Shown: positions 8,433 to 18,882, counted from the first letter of the stretch. The stretch is 32,224 nucleotides of DNA from an uncultured Armatimonadota bacterium (GCA_937139515.1 CAKZQI010000293.1:1-32224); one strand, 5' to 3'. Made by a program: numbers and translations. The notes: generated by a model not told the origin, from the letters alone.

Positions 8433-9299
8433 ATGAACAAGCGATATGGATTTACGCTGATTGAGCTTTTGGTTGTTATCGCTATCATTGCGATTCTCGC
8501 GGCGATTCTGTTCCCTGTGTTTGCGCAGGCACGTTAGTCGGCTCGCAAGACGAGCTGCTTGAGCAACTTCAATCAGGGCGTCAAGGCAGTCTTGATGTAC
8601 GTTCAAGACTACGACGAGACGATGCCCCCGCTGATGCACTCTACCGCCTCGTTCTTTGTGAACTACGACCCGAATACCGACAAGGTCTGGCCCCAACTGG
8701 TCGCACCGTATGTGAAGAACTGGCAGGTGTTCCGATGTCCGTCCGACCCGTTTGCAACCGATAGTAGCCTGATAGAAGCCTGGTGCACCGATGCGCGTGG
8801 TGACACCAGCTACTGCTTGGGCATCAAGACGAACTTGGGCTACAACTACATGTACCTCAGCCCGATGGATAATCGCGCAAAGAACATCGGGCGCTCGCTG
8901 GCTGCATTCCCGCGCCCTGCGAACACGGTGATGCTGGTTGATAGCACTTGGGATACCTCGCCTTCTGGTGAGGCACAAGGCGGAGGAAACTGGTTTGTGG
9001 AGGCGCCCTCGTATGTCAACTCAGGGACCATTTACTGGTTTGGAGGATGGGCAATTGACGCGCAACCCGGCAGTACTAACTACTGGCTCAAGTACGGAGG
9101 CACCTGGCCCTGGCACAACCGTCAACGACTTGCTCAAAGCGGACCTCAATACCCGCACCACAGCGGGATTGCGAATGTCGCTTGGCTTGATGGACACACG
9201 AAGGCAGTGCGCCATCCGTATGACCTGATTGCTGGGGTGAACCCGCGCACCTACCAGATCACCAACCCGAATGCCTATGTCTGGGGTGGTCAGGAGTAA
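8433..9299 (+). pseudogene. DUF1559-like pseudopilin interrupted by in-frame TAG at 8535-8537
   Basis: [48 protein letters not shown]...HHSGIANVAWLDGHTKAV; reading frame otherwise intact to 9299. Confidence 0.8.
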
Positions 9300-9304
9300 G
9301 CACG

Positions 9305-9538
9305 ATGAACAAGCAACTGCTTACGGTACTGGGGATTGTAGTATTGCTTGCTTTGGGCTACCTCGTGTTCAGCATGATGACCGCGCCGAAGGCGGAGACG
9401 CTCACCTTCCCCGACGGTCCCAAAGCCGAAGGCATGCCCGGACAGTTGTCGCCTCATGGCGGGGGGGTCGTATCACCTCCTCAACAGCCACAACAGCCTG
9501 CCGCAGGGCTACCCACACCCCCTGGCAAGGGGCGATAA
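9305..9538 (+). CDS. Small single-pass membrane protein with Pro/Gly-rich tail, paired with pseudopilin
   Basis: MNKQLLTVLGIVVLLALGYLVFSMM TM then PDGPKAEGMPGQ...PPQQPQQPAAGLPTPPGKGR; starts 5 nt after the pseudopilin stop. Confidence 0.65.
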   Translation: MNKQLLTVLGIVVLLALGYLVFSMMTAPKAETLTFPDGPKAEGMPGQLSPHGGGVVSPPQQPQQPAAGLPTPPGKGR

Positions 9539-9544
9539 GATGAA

Positions 9545-9568
9545 GGGGGGCAAATGCCCCCCTTTGTT
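9545..9568 (+). terminator. Rho-independent-like terminator
   Basis: GGGGGGCA-aa-TGCCCCCC followed by TTTGTTT. Confidence 0.7.
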
Positions 9569-9578
9569 TCAATCGAGG

Positions 9579-9695
9579 TGAGGGTGTTTGAAAAGTGCTG
9601 GGAGCGCAGGCGTCTCGACCGCTCGTGGCTTGGTCATCTTGCCCAAGTGCCCTTCACGGGCAGGATGACCGTGCCACGATTTTCCAAACACCCTC
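9579..9695. mobile_element. MITE-like element copy A (shortened), flanked by AATCGAGG/AATCGGGG
   Basis: tGAGGGTGTTTGAAAA...TTTTCCAAACACCCTC inverted ends; shares internal words with copies at 18883, 23065 and 31288. Confidence 0.75.
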
Positions 9696-9703
9696 AATCG
9701 GGG

Positions 9704-9709
9704 TATACT
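9704..9709 (+). promoter_or_regulatory. -10 box TATACT, 6 nt before hisC ATG (leaderless candidate)
   Basis: cggggTATACTtaggctATG. Confidence 0.5.
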
Positions 9710-9715
9710 TAGGCT

Positions 9716-10813
9716 ATGGTTCGCCCGCGCGCCCATGTTCTTCAAATGGAACCGTACCGTCCCGGCAAAACGCCCGAACAAATCCAACACGAGCTGGGGC
9801 TAAACGAACTAATTAAACTTTCTGCGAACGAGAACCCCTTAGGCGCCTCGCCCCGTGTCGCTGAAGCGATTCAAGAGGCGCTGTGCCACATCCATCGCTA
9901 TCCCGACGGCGCGTGTCAACTTCTGCGAGAAGCGGTGAGCGACTTCTACCAACTGCCCCAAGACCACTTTGTGTTTGGCAACGGCTCGGACGAGCTCATC
10001 CACCTGATAGGCTTAGCTTATTTAGAGGCGGGCGACGAGGTGGTAATGGGGCATCCCTCGTTCGTGCGCTATGAAGCGTCGGTACAGCTCAATCAGGCGG
10101 TGTTGAAACGGGTGCCGCTCACCAACGACTATCGCCACGACCTACCCGCAATGCTCGCTGAGGTGAGTGAGAGAACCAAACTGGTCTACATCGCCAACCC
10201 CAACAACCCCACGGGCACGATTGTCTACCGACATGAACTGGAGCATTTTATCGACCTCCTTCCAGACCATGTGCTGTTGGTGCTGGATGAGGCGTACTAC
10301 GAGTATGTTGACCATCCCGACTATCCGAACGGGCTGGACTGGGTGCGAAGGGGGGCACAGGTGCTGGTGCTTCGCACCTTCTCCAAAGCCTACGGCTTGG
10401 CTGGACTGCGGCTGGGTTATGCGGTGGCGCGCCCTGACCTGTTAGACCCGATTGAGCGCGTGCGTGAGCCGTACAATGTGAATCTGCTGGCACAGGTGGC
10501 GGGTGTCGCAGTGCTTCGCGACCAAGCGCATGTGGCACGCACGCGCGAACTGAACCGCCAATCGCTGGAAGCGTTCCAACAGGCTTGTGAGCAGATGGGG
10601 CTTCGGGTGGTGCCTTCCTACGCCAACTTCTTGCTGATAGAGATTGGTGCCCACTGCGCCCAAGTGCGCCAGCGCCTCTTGCAGATGGGAGTGATGGTGC
10701 GTTCGGGGGAGGGCTTCGGCTTGCCCCACTTCCTGCGTGTGAACACCGGCACGCCTGAGCAGAATGAGAAGTTCCTGAGAGCGCTCCAGCAGGCACTTGC
10801 GTCGTTGAAATGA
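9716..10813 (+). CDS. hisC: Histidinol-phosphate aminotransferase
   Basis: KLSANENPLGASP, ANPNNPTGT, VLDEAYYEY, RTFSKAYGLAGLRLGY motifs. Confidence 0.93.
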   Translation: MVRPRAHVLQMEPYRPGKTPEQIQHELGLNELIKLSANENPLGASPRVAEAIQEALCHIHRYPDGACQLLREAVSDFYQLPQDHFVFGNGSDELIHLIGLAYLEAGDEVVMGHPSFVRYEASVQLNQAVLKRVPLTNDYRHDLPAMLAEVSERTKLVYIANPNNPTGTIVYRHELEHFIDLLPDHVLLVLDEAYYEYVDHPDYPNGLDWVRRGAQVLVLRTFSKAYGLAGLRLGYAVARPDLLDPIERVREPYNVNLLAQVAGVAVLRDQAHVARTRELNRQSLEAFQQACEQMGLRVVPSYANFLLIEIGAHCAQVRQRLLQMGVMVRSGEGFGLPHFLRVNTGTPEQNEKFLRALQQALASLK

Positions 10814-11466
10814 GCTTCCCGACTCGTCGTGAGCGTTGGCAGAAGGTGCTCGTGTTCGCCTTCTTCTTGGTGCCGATTGTGGGCGCGGTGGTGGTGCTCA
10901 CCTCGCCGTGGTTCTTGCGCCTTCGTGCCGAGCAGATTGAGCGCAACGAGCAACTGCTCCAAGCGGTCGAGTCGGGCGACTTGAACCGCGTGAAGCAGGT
11001 CATCACGGGCGGTGCGATTGTGAACGCCCGCACGCGCTCTGGCTTGACCGCGCTGAGCTTGGCGGTCATTCGGGGGCACGACGAGATTGCGCTCTACCTC
11101 ATCGAACGCGGAGCAAGTTTGGACGCTCGCGACCGCTCGGGCGACCGCCAGCAGATGTATCCGGGCAACTCGCCTGTGCATTACGCAGCAATCTACGGGC
11201 GTGTGCGTGTGCTTCGGGCGATGCTGGAACGCAGTGTGCCTGTGGATTTGCGCGACCGCAACGGGCGCACCTTGCTGATGATGGCAGCTGAGAACGGGCA
11301 CCGAGAGACCGTGAAACTCCTGCTGGAACGCGGTGCCAACCCGAACGCTACCAGCGCGCTGGGCGAGACGGTGTTGGACTGCGCAAAGCGAAGCAACGAC
11401 GCCGAGATTGTGGCGCTGATTGAGCAGGCTAAAAGCGCTCGAGCACGCGCGCCAGCGGGCGGTTGA
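10810..11466 (+). CDS. Membrane-anchored ankyrin-repeat protein
   Basis: N-terminal TM then ankyrin repeats (GLTALSLAVIRGHDEIALYLIERGASLDARD; GRTLLMMAAENGHRETVKLLLERGANPNAT); ATGA overlap with hisC stop. Confidence 0.88.
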   Translation: MSFPTRRERWQKVLVFAFFLVPIVGAVVVLTSPWFLRLRAEQIERNEQLLQAVESGDLNRVKQVITGGAIVNARTRSGLTALSLAVIRGHDEIALYLIERGASLDARDRSGDRQQMYPGNSPVHYAAIYGRVRVLRAMLERSVPVDLRDRNGRTLLMMAAENGHRETVKLLLERGANPNATSALGETVLDCAKRSNDAEIVALIEQAKSARARAPAGG

Positions 11467-12793
11467 GCGCGTCTAAAGTCGCTGAGACGACTGCACGCGG
11501 CGCATCTTCCTTGAGCAGGGCGCTTCCCACCAGCTCTTGACGAGCCTCACCATTTTCCCAGATTAAGATGACGAACACCACAGCTTGTCCCGTCTCCCCG
11601 ACTGACTCGTTCACCTCCAAAATCGAGAGCCGTACTGTGTTGGGAAGGATGGGCGCCAGCGCGTTCAGCACCGACTCGGCGACCAGCGGTTGCATCTTCG
11701 CTTCGCCTTCGGCTTGACCCTCCAACATACGATTCTCGTACTGCAGATAGACGCGGGCACGGGCGCGCTTGCCCTCCCGTTCATACGAGACCGATTGAAT
11801 ACGAATCCTCTTTTCAGGGGGGCGCGGTTCCACCGCCGCTTGCATCGGCAAGGTGAGTTGTGCTCCCCCGCGTGCGGTGCCCATGCCCTTCATCAGCAGA
11901 CACTCTTGGCTGGCGAGGTTGATGAGGTTGTCCACCGTGGCGGCGAAGTGCACTTGCTCGCGCTCGCGCGTGCGCTTGCCCCCTTGATAGCCATAGGAGA
12001 CCGAAATCGGCTGGTCCACTTCGGGCAGGCGGATGGAACTAATTTGTCGGCTTATCTGGTGCGCCAGCAGTCCTGCCTCTTCGCGTCGGCGCAGGGTGGA
12101 CACGGCGAACTCGTCGCCCCCCCATCGGCACACCACATCGGTTTCAGGGTTGAGCTCCTCTCGGATGACCTGCGCCACACGCCGAAGCACCTCGTCACCT
12201 ACCAAGTGCCCATAACGCTTGTTGAATAGCCCGAAGTTGTCCAAGTCAAAGAACAGAATGGTGACCTCCTTGCCCTCGGCGAGCTGTTCGATGCTCCATT
12301 CGCGCAGATAGTCCGACCACGGTAGCCCCGTCATCGGGTCATAACTGCGCCCGATTTCGGTGAGCAGGTCAAACACGCTAATCATCCCCACCAGTTTGCC
12401 CTCTTCCACGATGGGCAAGAGGGTGCATTGGTGGTTGGCGAACCAATCGGCGACGGTCATCAGGGGCGACTTGGGCGAGAAGTTGGGGATGTCGGTACGC
12501 ATAATCGTGTGGATGGGCGCCTCCAAGTCCACCCCCAGAATCTGGCTCGACTCGACCACCCCCAATACCTGTTGCCCGTCGTAGACCGGGATCCCCGAAA
12601 TCTGATGTCCCCGCATCAGAATCAAGGCGGTCTGGACGGTGTGTTCTGGATTGACCCACACCCGTATTGGCTTGACAAGATGTTCTATGGTGCGCACGAG
12701 GTCATCGAGCCTCCCGCGCGAATGCCCCGCCCCATTCGCGCCTAAGTGTGCGACTTCTTCCGTGACCAGCACCCGAAGCGGGTGTGGTCTCAT
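11429..12793 (-). CDS. CBS-pair GGDEF diguanylate cyclase with extra conserved-looking C-terminal domain
   Basis: Two CBS repeats (HQISGIPVYDGQQVLGVVES; CTLLPIVEEGKLVGMISV), intact CRWGGDEFAV; C-term ARVYLQYENRMLEGQAEG...LVGSALLKEDAPRAVVSATLDALNRPL. Confidence 0.87.
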   Translation of the reverse strand: MRPHPLRVLVTEEVAHLGANGAGHSRGRLDDLVRTIEHLVKPIRVWVNPEHTVQTALILMRGHQISGIPVYDGQQVLGVVESSQILGVDLEAPIHTIMRTDIPNFSPKSPLMTVADWFANHQCTLLPIVEEGKLVGMISVFDLLTEIGRSYDPMTGLPWSDYLREWSIEQLAEGKEVTILFFDLDNFGLFNKRYGHLVGDEVLRRVAQVIREELNPETDVVCRWGGDEFAVSTLRRREEAGLLAHQISRQISSIRLPEVDQPISVSYGYQGGKRTREREQVHFAATVDNLINLASQECLLMKGMGTARGGAQLTLPMQAAVEPRPPEKRIRIQSVSYEREGKRARARVYLQYENRMLEGQAEGEAKMQPLVAESVLNALAPILPNTVRLSILEVNESVGETGQAVVFVILIWENGEARQELVGSALLKEDAPRAVVSATLDALNRPLARVLERF

Positions 12794-12877
12794 AGCAGAG
12801 CCTCCGTGCAGTCCTTTACCTTATACATACGCTAATCCCTACAGAAAATCCCACGGCAAATTTGCCAGTTTTGGGGT

Positions 12878-13762
12878 TTATCGAGTATACCACTTGCAGG
12901 GCACATATACAATCGTCAGGGCGCGTCCTCGCCCCTGACTGAGGTTGCGCAGGAGGTTGCCCGTGCGCACACCAATCTCTTCGGGCTGTTCGATGGCGAG
13001 CAGTTGACACTGGCGCGCTTGGAACCATCCCAAAGCCTCGTTGCTCCAGCTGAGAACCCCGATAGATGGGGCACGCAACACGGGCATCCCAGCTTGAGCG
13101 ACATCGTGCCCTATGTAAAAGATACCCGCTGGTGGGCGGCGCTGTGCAAGCATCTGAATACGGCCGGGGATGGCACCCCGCTGGTCTATGCCGAAGAGTT
13201 GAGGGCGCACACGCCGATTGGTGAGCAAGCCGTGCCGAAAGCCTTCCCAGAACTCGCTCACTGCACGGGGCACGGGATGATAGGCGACAACCCACACTTC
13301 GCCCCGAGCGATTTTACGCGCGAACCACGCGCCTGCCCGACGCCCCACCTCGTAGTAGTAAGTGCCCACATAGCCCAATCGGAGTGAGTCGCGGATATCG
13401 GTGCCCATCAGTACCACGGGGGTTCCCCTCTCCTGAACCGTCTGCTGAATCCAGTCGCGCGCCCACGAGTCGTTGGGCACGGCAGTGAGGGCGACCGCGC
13501 GATACTCCGTTCCTGCAGTCTGTTGAACAAGAGAGGAGCGTTCCTCGGCGGTAAAAAAGCGCCACTCAACGCTCATTCCCGGCTCGCTGAGTCGGCTCTT
13601 CAGACCGCGATCCACGGCTTCCCAATAGGGATGAGGAGCAGACTGCACGAACACCGCCATCGGGTATTGGAACTGTTCAGGCGCGGGTGCGGGCGGACGG
13701 CTCTCACAGGCGAGTAATCCCAACAGCCCCAGCCACAACGCCGCTCGAACACTGCGACGCAC
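12878..13762 (-). CDS. Periplasmic-binding-protein-like lipoprotein (sugar/LacI-type fold), no adjacent ABC transporter
   Basis: Lipobox LLAC; PYWEAVDRGLKSRL..., RRAGAWFARKIARGEVWVVAYHP..., VSEFWEGFRHGLL, GIFYIGHDVA typical of type-1 PBPs. Confidence 0.72.
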   Translation of the reverse strand: MRRSVRAALWLGLLGLLACESRPPAPAPEQFQYPMAVFVQSAPHPYWEAVDRGLKSRLSEPGMSVEWRFFTAEERSSLVQQTAGTEYRAVALTAVPNDSWARDWIQQTVQERGTPVVLMGTDIRDSLRLGYVGTYYYEVGRRAGAWFARKIARGEVWVVAYHPVPRAVSEFWEGFRHGLLTNRRVRPQLFGIDQRGAIPGRIQMLAQRRPPAGIFYIGHDVAQAGMPVLRAPSIGVLSWSNEALGWFQARQCQLLAIEQPEEIGVRTGNLLRNLSQGRGRALTIVYVPCKWYTR

Positions 13763-13767
13763 AGCGC

Positions 13768-14232
13768 TCAGTCTTGGAGGAGCAGGTTCAACTCAGGATA
13801 GAGCTGATTGTACTCCTCCACACAGCGTGGCGATTGACCAGTGAGCCAGTCGCGCAGGTAGCCCGCCAAGATAGAACCCGAAGTGAGAGTAAAGATACCG
13901 TACTGGCGATAGGCTTCGGCGCGGACAGGGTCGTTCACTTTCGCAGCGAGCCTTTGAACCCCAAACAGCTCACGCGCCATCTGTACCACCATTAGGTTCG
14001 TGTTGTCGCCACTTGTGCAGGCGACGAAGGCGTCCATCGTCTCCAGCTCCGCTTCGCGCAGGGTATCTTCGTCTAAGCCGTCGCCCAGCACGATTCGGCA
14101 CGGGGGCTGCTTGCCGAGGCGCTGTAAAGCGTCGGGCGAGCGTTCGATCATCGTCACCTCGTGCCCTGCTTGGCTCATCAGCAGAGCGAGGATGGAACCC
14201 GTGCGCCCACAACCCATAATCGCAATCTTCAT
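13768..14232 (-). CDS. TrkA-N (RCK_N) domain protein, lacking RCK_C
   Basis: MKIAIMGCGRTGSILALLMSQAGHEVTMIERSP...GDGLDEDTLREAELETMDAFVACTSGDNTNLMV. Confidence 0.85.
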   Translation of the reverse strand: MKIAIMGCGRTGSILALLMSQAGHEVTMIERSPDALQRLGKQPPCRIVLGDGLDEDTLREAELETMDAFVACTSGDNTNLMVVQMARELFGVQRLAAKVNDPVRAEAYRQYGIFTLTSGSILAGYLRDWLTGQSPRCVEEYNQLYPELNLLLQD

Positions 14233-14720
14233 CCATCTGCCTCCTCAGGGGTGCCATACAGCCAGACCTGGCAGGGCACTTTGCGCAAGACGATACTAAT
14301 CGTGTCGTCCATCGTGTATTCGGCTCGGCGTCGGTGGTAGTCCACTGCCATAAACAGCAAATCGGCTTGAAGCTCCTGAACCACTTGCACAAGGGCATGT
14401 CCGTAGCGGTGGACGGGGCGCACCTCCACGGCGAGGTCTTTGATACCCATCTCTTCGGCGATCTCGCGGGCGGCAGCGGCGAAAGTTTCGCCGGGCTTCA
14501 AGCGTTCGGGGGGGCAGTCATCAAGGCAGACCGAGCGCGAGACCTCTACCAAGCACACCACAGTGAGCTTCGCATCAAACACGCGCGCCCAATCGCAGGC
14601 TTGGCGTAGCACTTCGCGGTCGTCGGGGGTGTTCGCAAAGGGAACCAGCAGGTTTTGAGGGAGCGGTTCCTCGTGTGCCTGCTTAGCGCGCCGTCGCCAA
14701 CTAAACAGTTTGAGACCCAT
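14229..14720 (-). CDS. UspA-like universal stress family protein
   Basis: QNLLVPFANTPDDREVLRQACDWARVFDAKLTVVCLVEVS...ADLLFMAVDYHRRRAEYTMDDTISIVLRKVPCQVWL; 4-bp ATGA overlap with TrkA-N gene; start at MGLKLF. Confidence 0.7.
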   Translation of the reverse strand: MGLKLFSWRRRAKQAHEEPLPQNLLVPFANTPDDREVLRQACDWARVFDAKLTVVCLVEVSRSVCLDDCPPERLKPGETFAAAAREIAEEMGIKDLAVEVRPVHRYGHALVQVVQELQADLLFMAVDYHRRRAEYTMDDTISIVLRKVPCQVWLYGTPEEADG

Positions 14721-14722
14721 GG

Positions 14723-14905
14723 CTATTTTCGTTCGCGGGGCGTGAGGAAGCGCTTGGTCATCCACAAGCGCACAAAGCCCCACGCTATTAGCAGCCCGCC
14801 GAGGAACCAACCCTCGCTTCGTCCCTGTACAAACGCTTCGTAGTAAATCACTCCAAGCCCCAGCACGACCATCAGAGCGCTGATTCCATAGCGAAGCGAG
14901 CTCAT
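14723..14905 (-). CDS. Small two-TM membrane protein
   Basis: MSSLRYGISALMVVLGLGVIYYEAFVQGRSEGWFLGGLLIAWGFVRLWMTKRFLTPRERK. Confidence 0.6.
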   Translation of the reverse strand: MSSLRYGISALMVVLGLGVIYYEAFVQGRSEGWFLGGLLIAWGFVRLWMTKRFLTPRERK

Positions 14906-14912
14906 AGCATTA

Positions 14913-16357
<1,445 letters not shown>

Positions 16358-16361
<4 letters not shown>

Positions 16362-17719
16362 GGCTGTGGCGAGATTATACCTTCGGGGTTCAGGGCGACG
16401 CCGTACACATCGTACACATCGGCGCGCTCAATCTGAACGGATATGAAACTGCCCACAGGCGCGTGGCACTGGCGCACATAGACCAGCCCGTCCACATCGG
16501 GCGCGTCGCGGTGCGAGCGTCCAATCGCCCAGTTGCCGTCTTCAGTGTACGATTCGATTAGCACCTGCATCGTCTTGCCCACCCATGCTTGATTCTTTCG
16601 GTACGAGATGGGTTGTTGGGCGCGCATCAATTCGTCAAATCGGGCGCGCTTGACCCGAAACGGCACTTGGTCGGGTATCTGTGCGGAGGGAGTGCTCTTC
16701 TCACGCGAGTAGACAAACGCCCCCACACGGTCTAACTCGGCTTCGTACAGGAACTCCAGCAGGTTCTGGAAGTGCGTCTCGCTCTCGCCGGGAAAGCCGA
16801 CGATGAAGGTGGTGCGAATGGCGATGGTAGGCATCGCCTCGCGCAGTTTGCGTATCATCTTCAGGTAGGTGGCGCCGTCGCCCGGTCGGCGCATCGCTCG
16901 CAGAATGTCGCGGTCGGCGTGTTGCAGGGGCACATCCAGATAAGGCACCACCTTAGGAAGCGACGCCATCGTCTCTATCAGCGCATCGGTCACGCGAGAG
17001 GGATAGGCATAGTGGATGCGTATCCATTCCACCCCTTCCACAGCGTTGAGCTCCCTCAGCAGGTTAGGGAGCATAAACTGCTTATACAGGTCGTAGCCGT
17101 ACTGGGTGGTGTCTTGAGCGATGAGATTGATTTCTGTGGTGCCGTTTTGGGCGAGCCAGTGTGCCTCCTCCAGAATGCGCTCGATGGGCTTGCTGACATG
17201 CTTGCCTCGGAACGAGGGGATGGTGCAGAAGGTACATTGGTGGTCGCACCCTTCAGATACTTTGAGATAGGCAGTCCACGGTGCTCGGCTTCGCAGGCGG
17301 GTGGGCACTTCAGCCCAGCGGTGGTGAGGCGGTTGAATATCGGTAAGGGGCGCGTTAGACTGGCGTGTGGTGTTCACAATTTCGGCGAAGCGCGCCATCT
17401 GCCCCACACCCACGAAGGCGTCCACTTCGGGAAACTGCTGACGCAGTTGCTCGCCCATGCGCTGAACCATACAGCCTGCCACAATCACGCGCTCGGTGCG
17501 CCCTTCGCGCTTCATCTGGAGCGCCTGACGAATGACCTCCATCCCCTCGCGCTTCGCCGACTCCAAGAAACCGCAGGTGTTGATGACCACTACCTCTGGC
17601 GAGTCGGATGCGGTGTCCAGCTGGTAGCCCGCTTGGTGGAGCACGCCTGCAATCTCTTCGGAGTCGACCTCGTTTTTGGCACATCCCAGCGTAATGATAC
17701 GCACGATGGGGCGTTTCAT
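16358..17719 (-). CDS. rimO: Ribosomal protein S12 methylthiotransferase
   Basis: [23 protein letters not shown]; radical-SAM [18 protein letters not shown]-like tail [20 protein letters not shown] overlap with gatB. Confidence 0.93.
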
Positions 17720-17726
17720 CGGGGGT

Positions 17727-17732
17727 AGTATA
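17727..17732 (-). promoter_or_regulatory. -10 box TATACT for rimO, 7 nt before ATG
   Basis: Minus strand ATGGGTATACTacccccgATG. Confidence 0.5.
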
Positions 17733-17745
17733 CCCATCAGTGGGG

Positions 17746-17751
17746 TACAAT
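17746..17751 (+). promoter_or_regulatory. -10 box TACAAT for coaD, 7 nt before GTG 17759
   Basis: gtggggTACAATcttgggcGTG. Confidence 0.45.
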
Positions 17752-17758
17752 CTTGGGC

Positions 17759-18295
17759 GTGGAGAACGGCAGGCAGACTCAAAGGCGAGCGGTGTACCCG
17801 GGCAGTTTTGACCCGCCGACGCTGGGACACTTGGATGTGATTACACGCTCCGCCCAACTGTTTGACGAAGTGATTGTCGCGGTGGCAATCAACTCCCAAA
17901 AGCGCCCCTTGTTCACCCTGCAAGAGCGTACCGAGATGCTGGAACAGTGCTGTCAGCACTTGCCGAATGTGCGCGTGCTGGCGTTGGAAGGGCTGTTGGT
18001 CGCCTTTGCCCAGCAGATTGGCGCCTGCGCGATTGTGCGCGGGCTGCGTGCGGTCTCCGATTTTGAATACGAGTTCCAGATGGCGACGATGAACCGCCAA
18101 CTCGCCCCAGAGATAGACACCTGCTTCCTGATGACCCATCAACAGTACGCCTTCCTGTCGTCTTCTATGGTCAAGGAAGTGGCGCGCTTAGGGGGCGATG
18201 TGCGCGCGTTCGTGCCCGAAGTGGTCGCCCAGCGCCTCAGTCAAAAATTCCATCCAAAGGGGGCAGGAGTCCCCAGCCCGACCGACGAATCCTAA
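17759..18295 (+). CDS. coaD: Phosphopantetheine adenylyltransferase (GTG start at 17759; alternative TTG at 17753)
   Basis: AVYPGSFDPPTLGHLDVI; IVRGLRAVSDFEYEFQMATMNRQL; FLSSSMVKEVARLGGDV. Confidence 0.95.
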   Translation: MENGRQTQRRAVYPGSFDPPTLGHLDVITRSAQLFDEVIVAVAINSQKRPLFTLQERTEMLEQCCQHLPNVRVLALEGLLVAFAQQIGACAIVRGLRAVSDFEYEFQMATMNRQLAPEIDTCFLMTHQQYAFLSSSMVKEVARLGGDVRAFVPEVVAQRLSQKFHPKGAGVPSPTDES

Positions 18296-18320
18296 AACCC
18301 GCATAGGGGAGGCATCTGTT

Positions 18321-18872
18321 ATGATGAACACGGATGTAGGCACGATACGAAAATGGCTCAGAGAGTTGGATAACGCTTTTGAAAAAGCGCGCAGTATCGG
18401 ACCTTTCATCGTTGGATTGAACAAAGGCGAGTGTCATAATCTGGTTCAGCAGATACTGGCGAACATTCCGTCCGAAATGGATCGGGCGGAGCATATCCTG
18501 CGTCATTCCGACCGTCTGGTGGTCAACGCCCAGAGCCACGCGCAGTTGACTTTGGAGCAGGCACAGGAGGAGGCGCGCCAACTCTTAGAAAACGCCCGAC
18601 GCGAGGCGGAACAGATTCTGGAACGCGCCCGCGCCGAACAACAACGAATGCTCAGCCAGACCGAGGTCTATCAGCTCGCCGAATCGCAAGCCCGTGAGAT
18701 GGTTGAGACCGCCCGCGAGAAGGCGCACCAAATCCGCCAAGGCGCCGACGAATATGCCTATGAGGTCTTGACGCAGGTTGAGACCGTCTTGGCGAAAGTG
18801 ATGGGCACCGTGCAGAACGGCAAGGTGATTCTGGAGGACTATCTCAAACAGCGCGTGGGCACTCGGCGCTGA
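18321..18872 (+). CDS. Coiled-coil protein (DivIVA/ATPase-subunit-like helical protein)
   Basis: SD AGGGGAGG; extended Ala/Glu/Arg heptads AQEEARQLLENARREAEQILERARAEQQRML. Confidence 0.65.
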   Translation: MMNTDVGTIRKWLRELDNAFEKARSIGPFIVGLNKGECHNLVQQILANIPSEMDRAEHILRHSDRLVVNAQSHAQLTLEQAQEEARQLLENARREAEQILERARAEQQRMLSQTEVYQLAESQAREMVETAREKAHQIRQGADEYAYEVLTQVETVLAKVMGTVQNGKVILEDYLKQRVGTRR

Positions 18873-18882
18873 ACTACTCCCT

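Noticed and set aside
10248-11301. Long minus-strand ORFs opposite hisC and the ankyrin gene
   Set aside because: High-GC shadow ORFs with low-complexity composition.
12855-12866. Palindrome GGCAAATTTGCC between the binding lipoprotein and CBS-GGDEF genes
   Set aside because: Short, self-closing only as a 4-bp stem, no T-tract; insufficient to call a terminator or operator.
16772-17728. 318-aa plus-strand ORF opposite rimO
   Set aside because: Shadow of a confidently identified radical-SAM gene.
17720-18142. N-terminal extension of the rimO ORF up to 18142
   Set aside because: It overlaps coaD; RimO homology starts at [17 protein letters not shown] (17719), preceded by a TATACT box.
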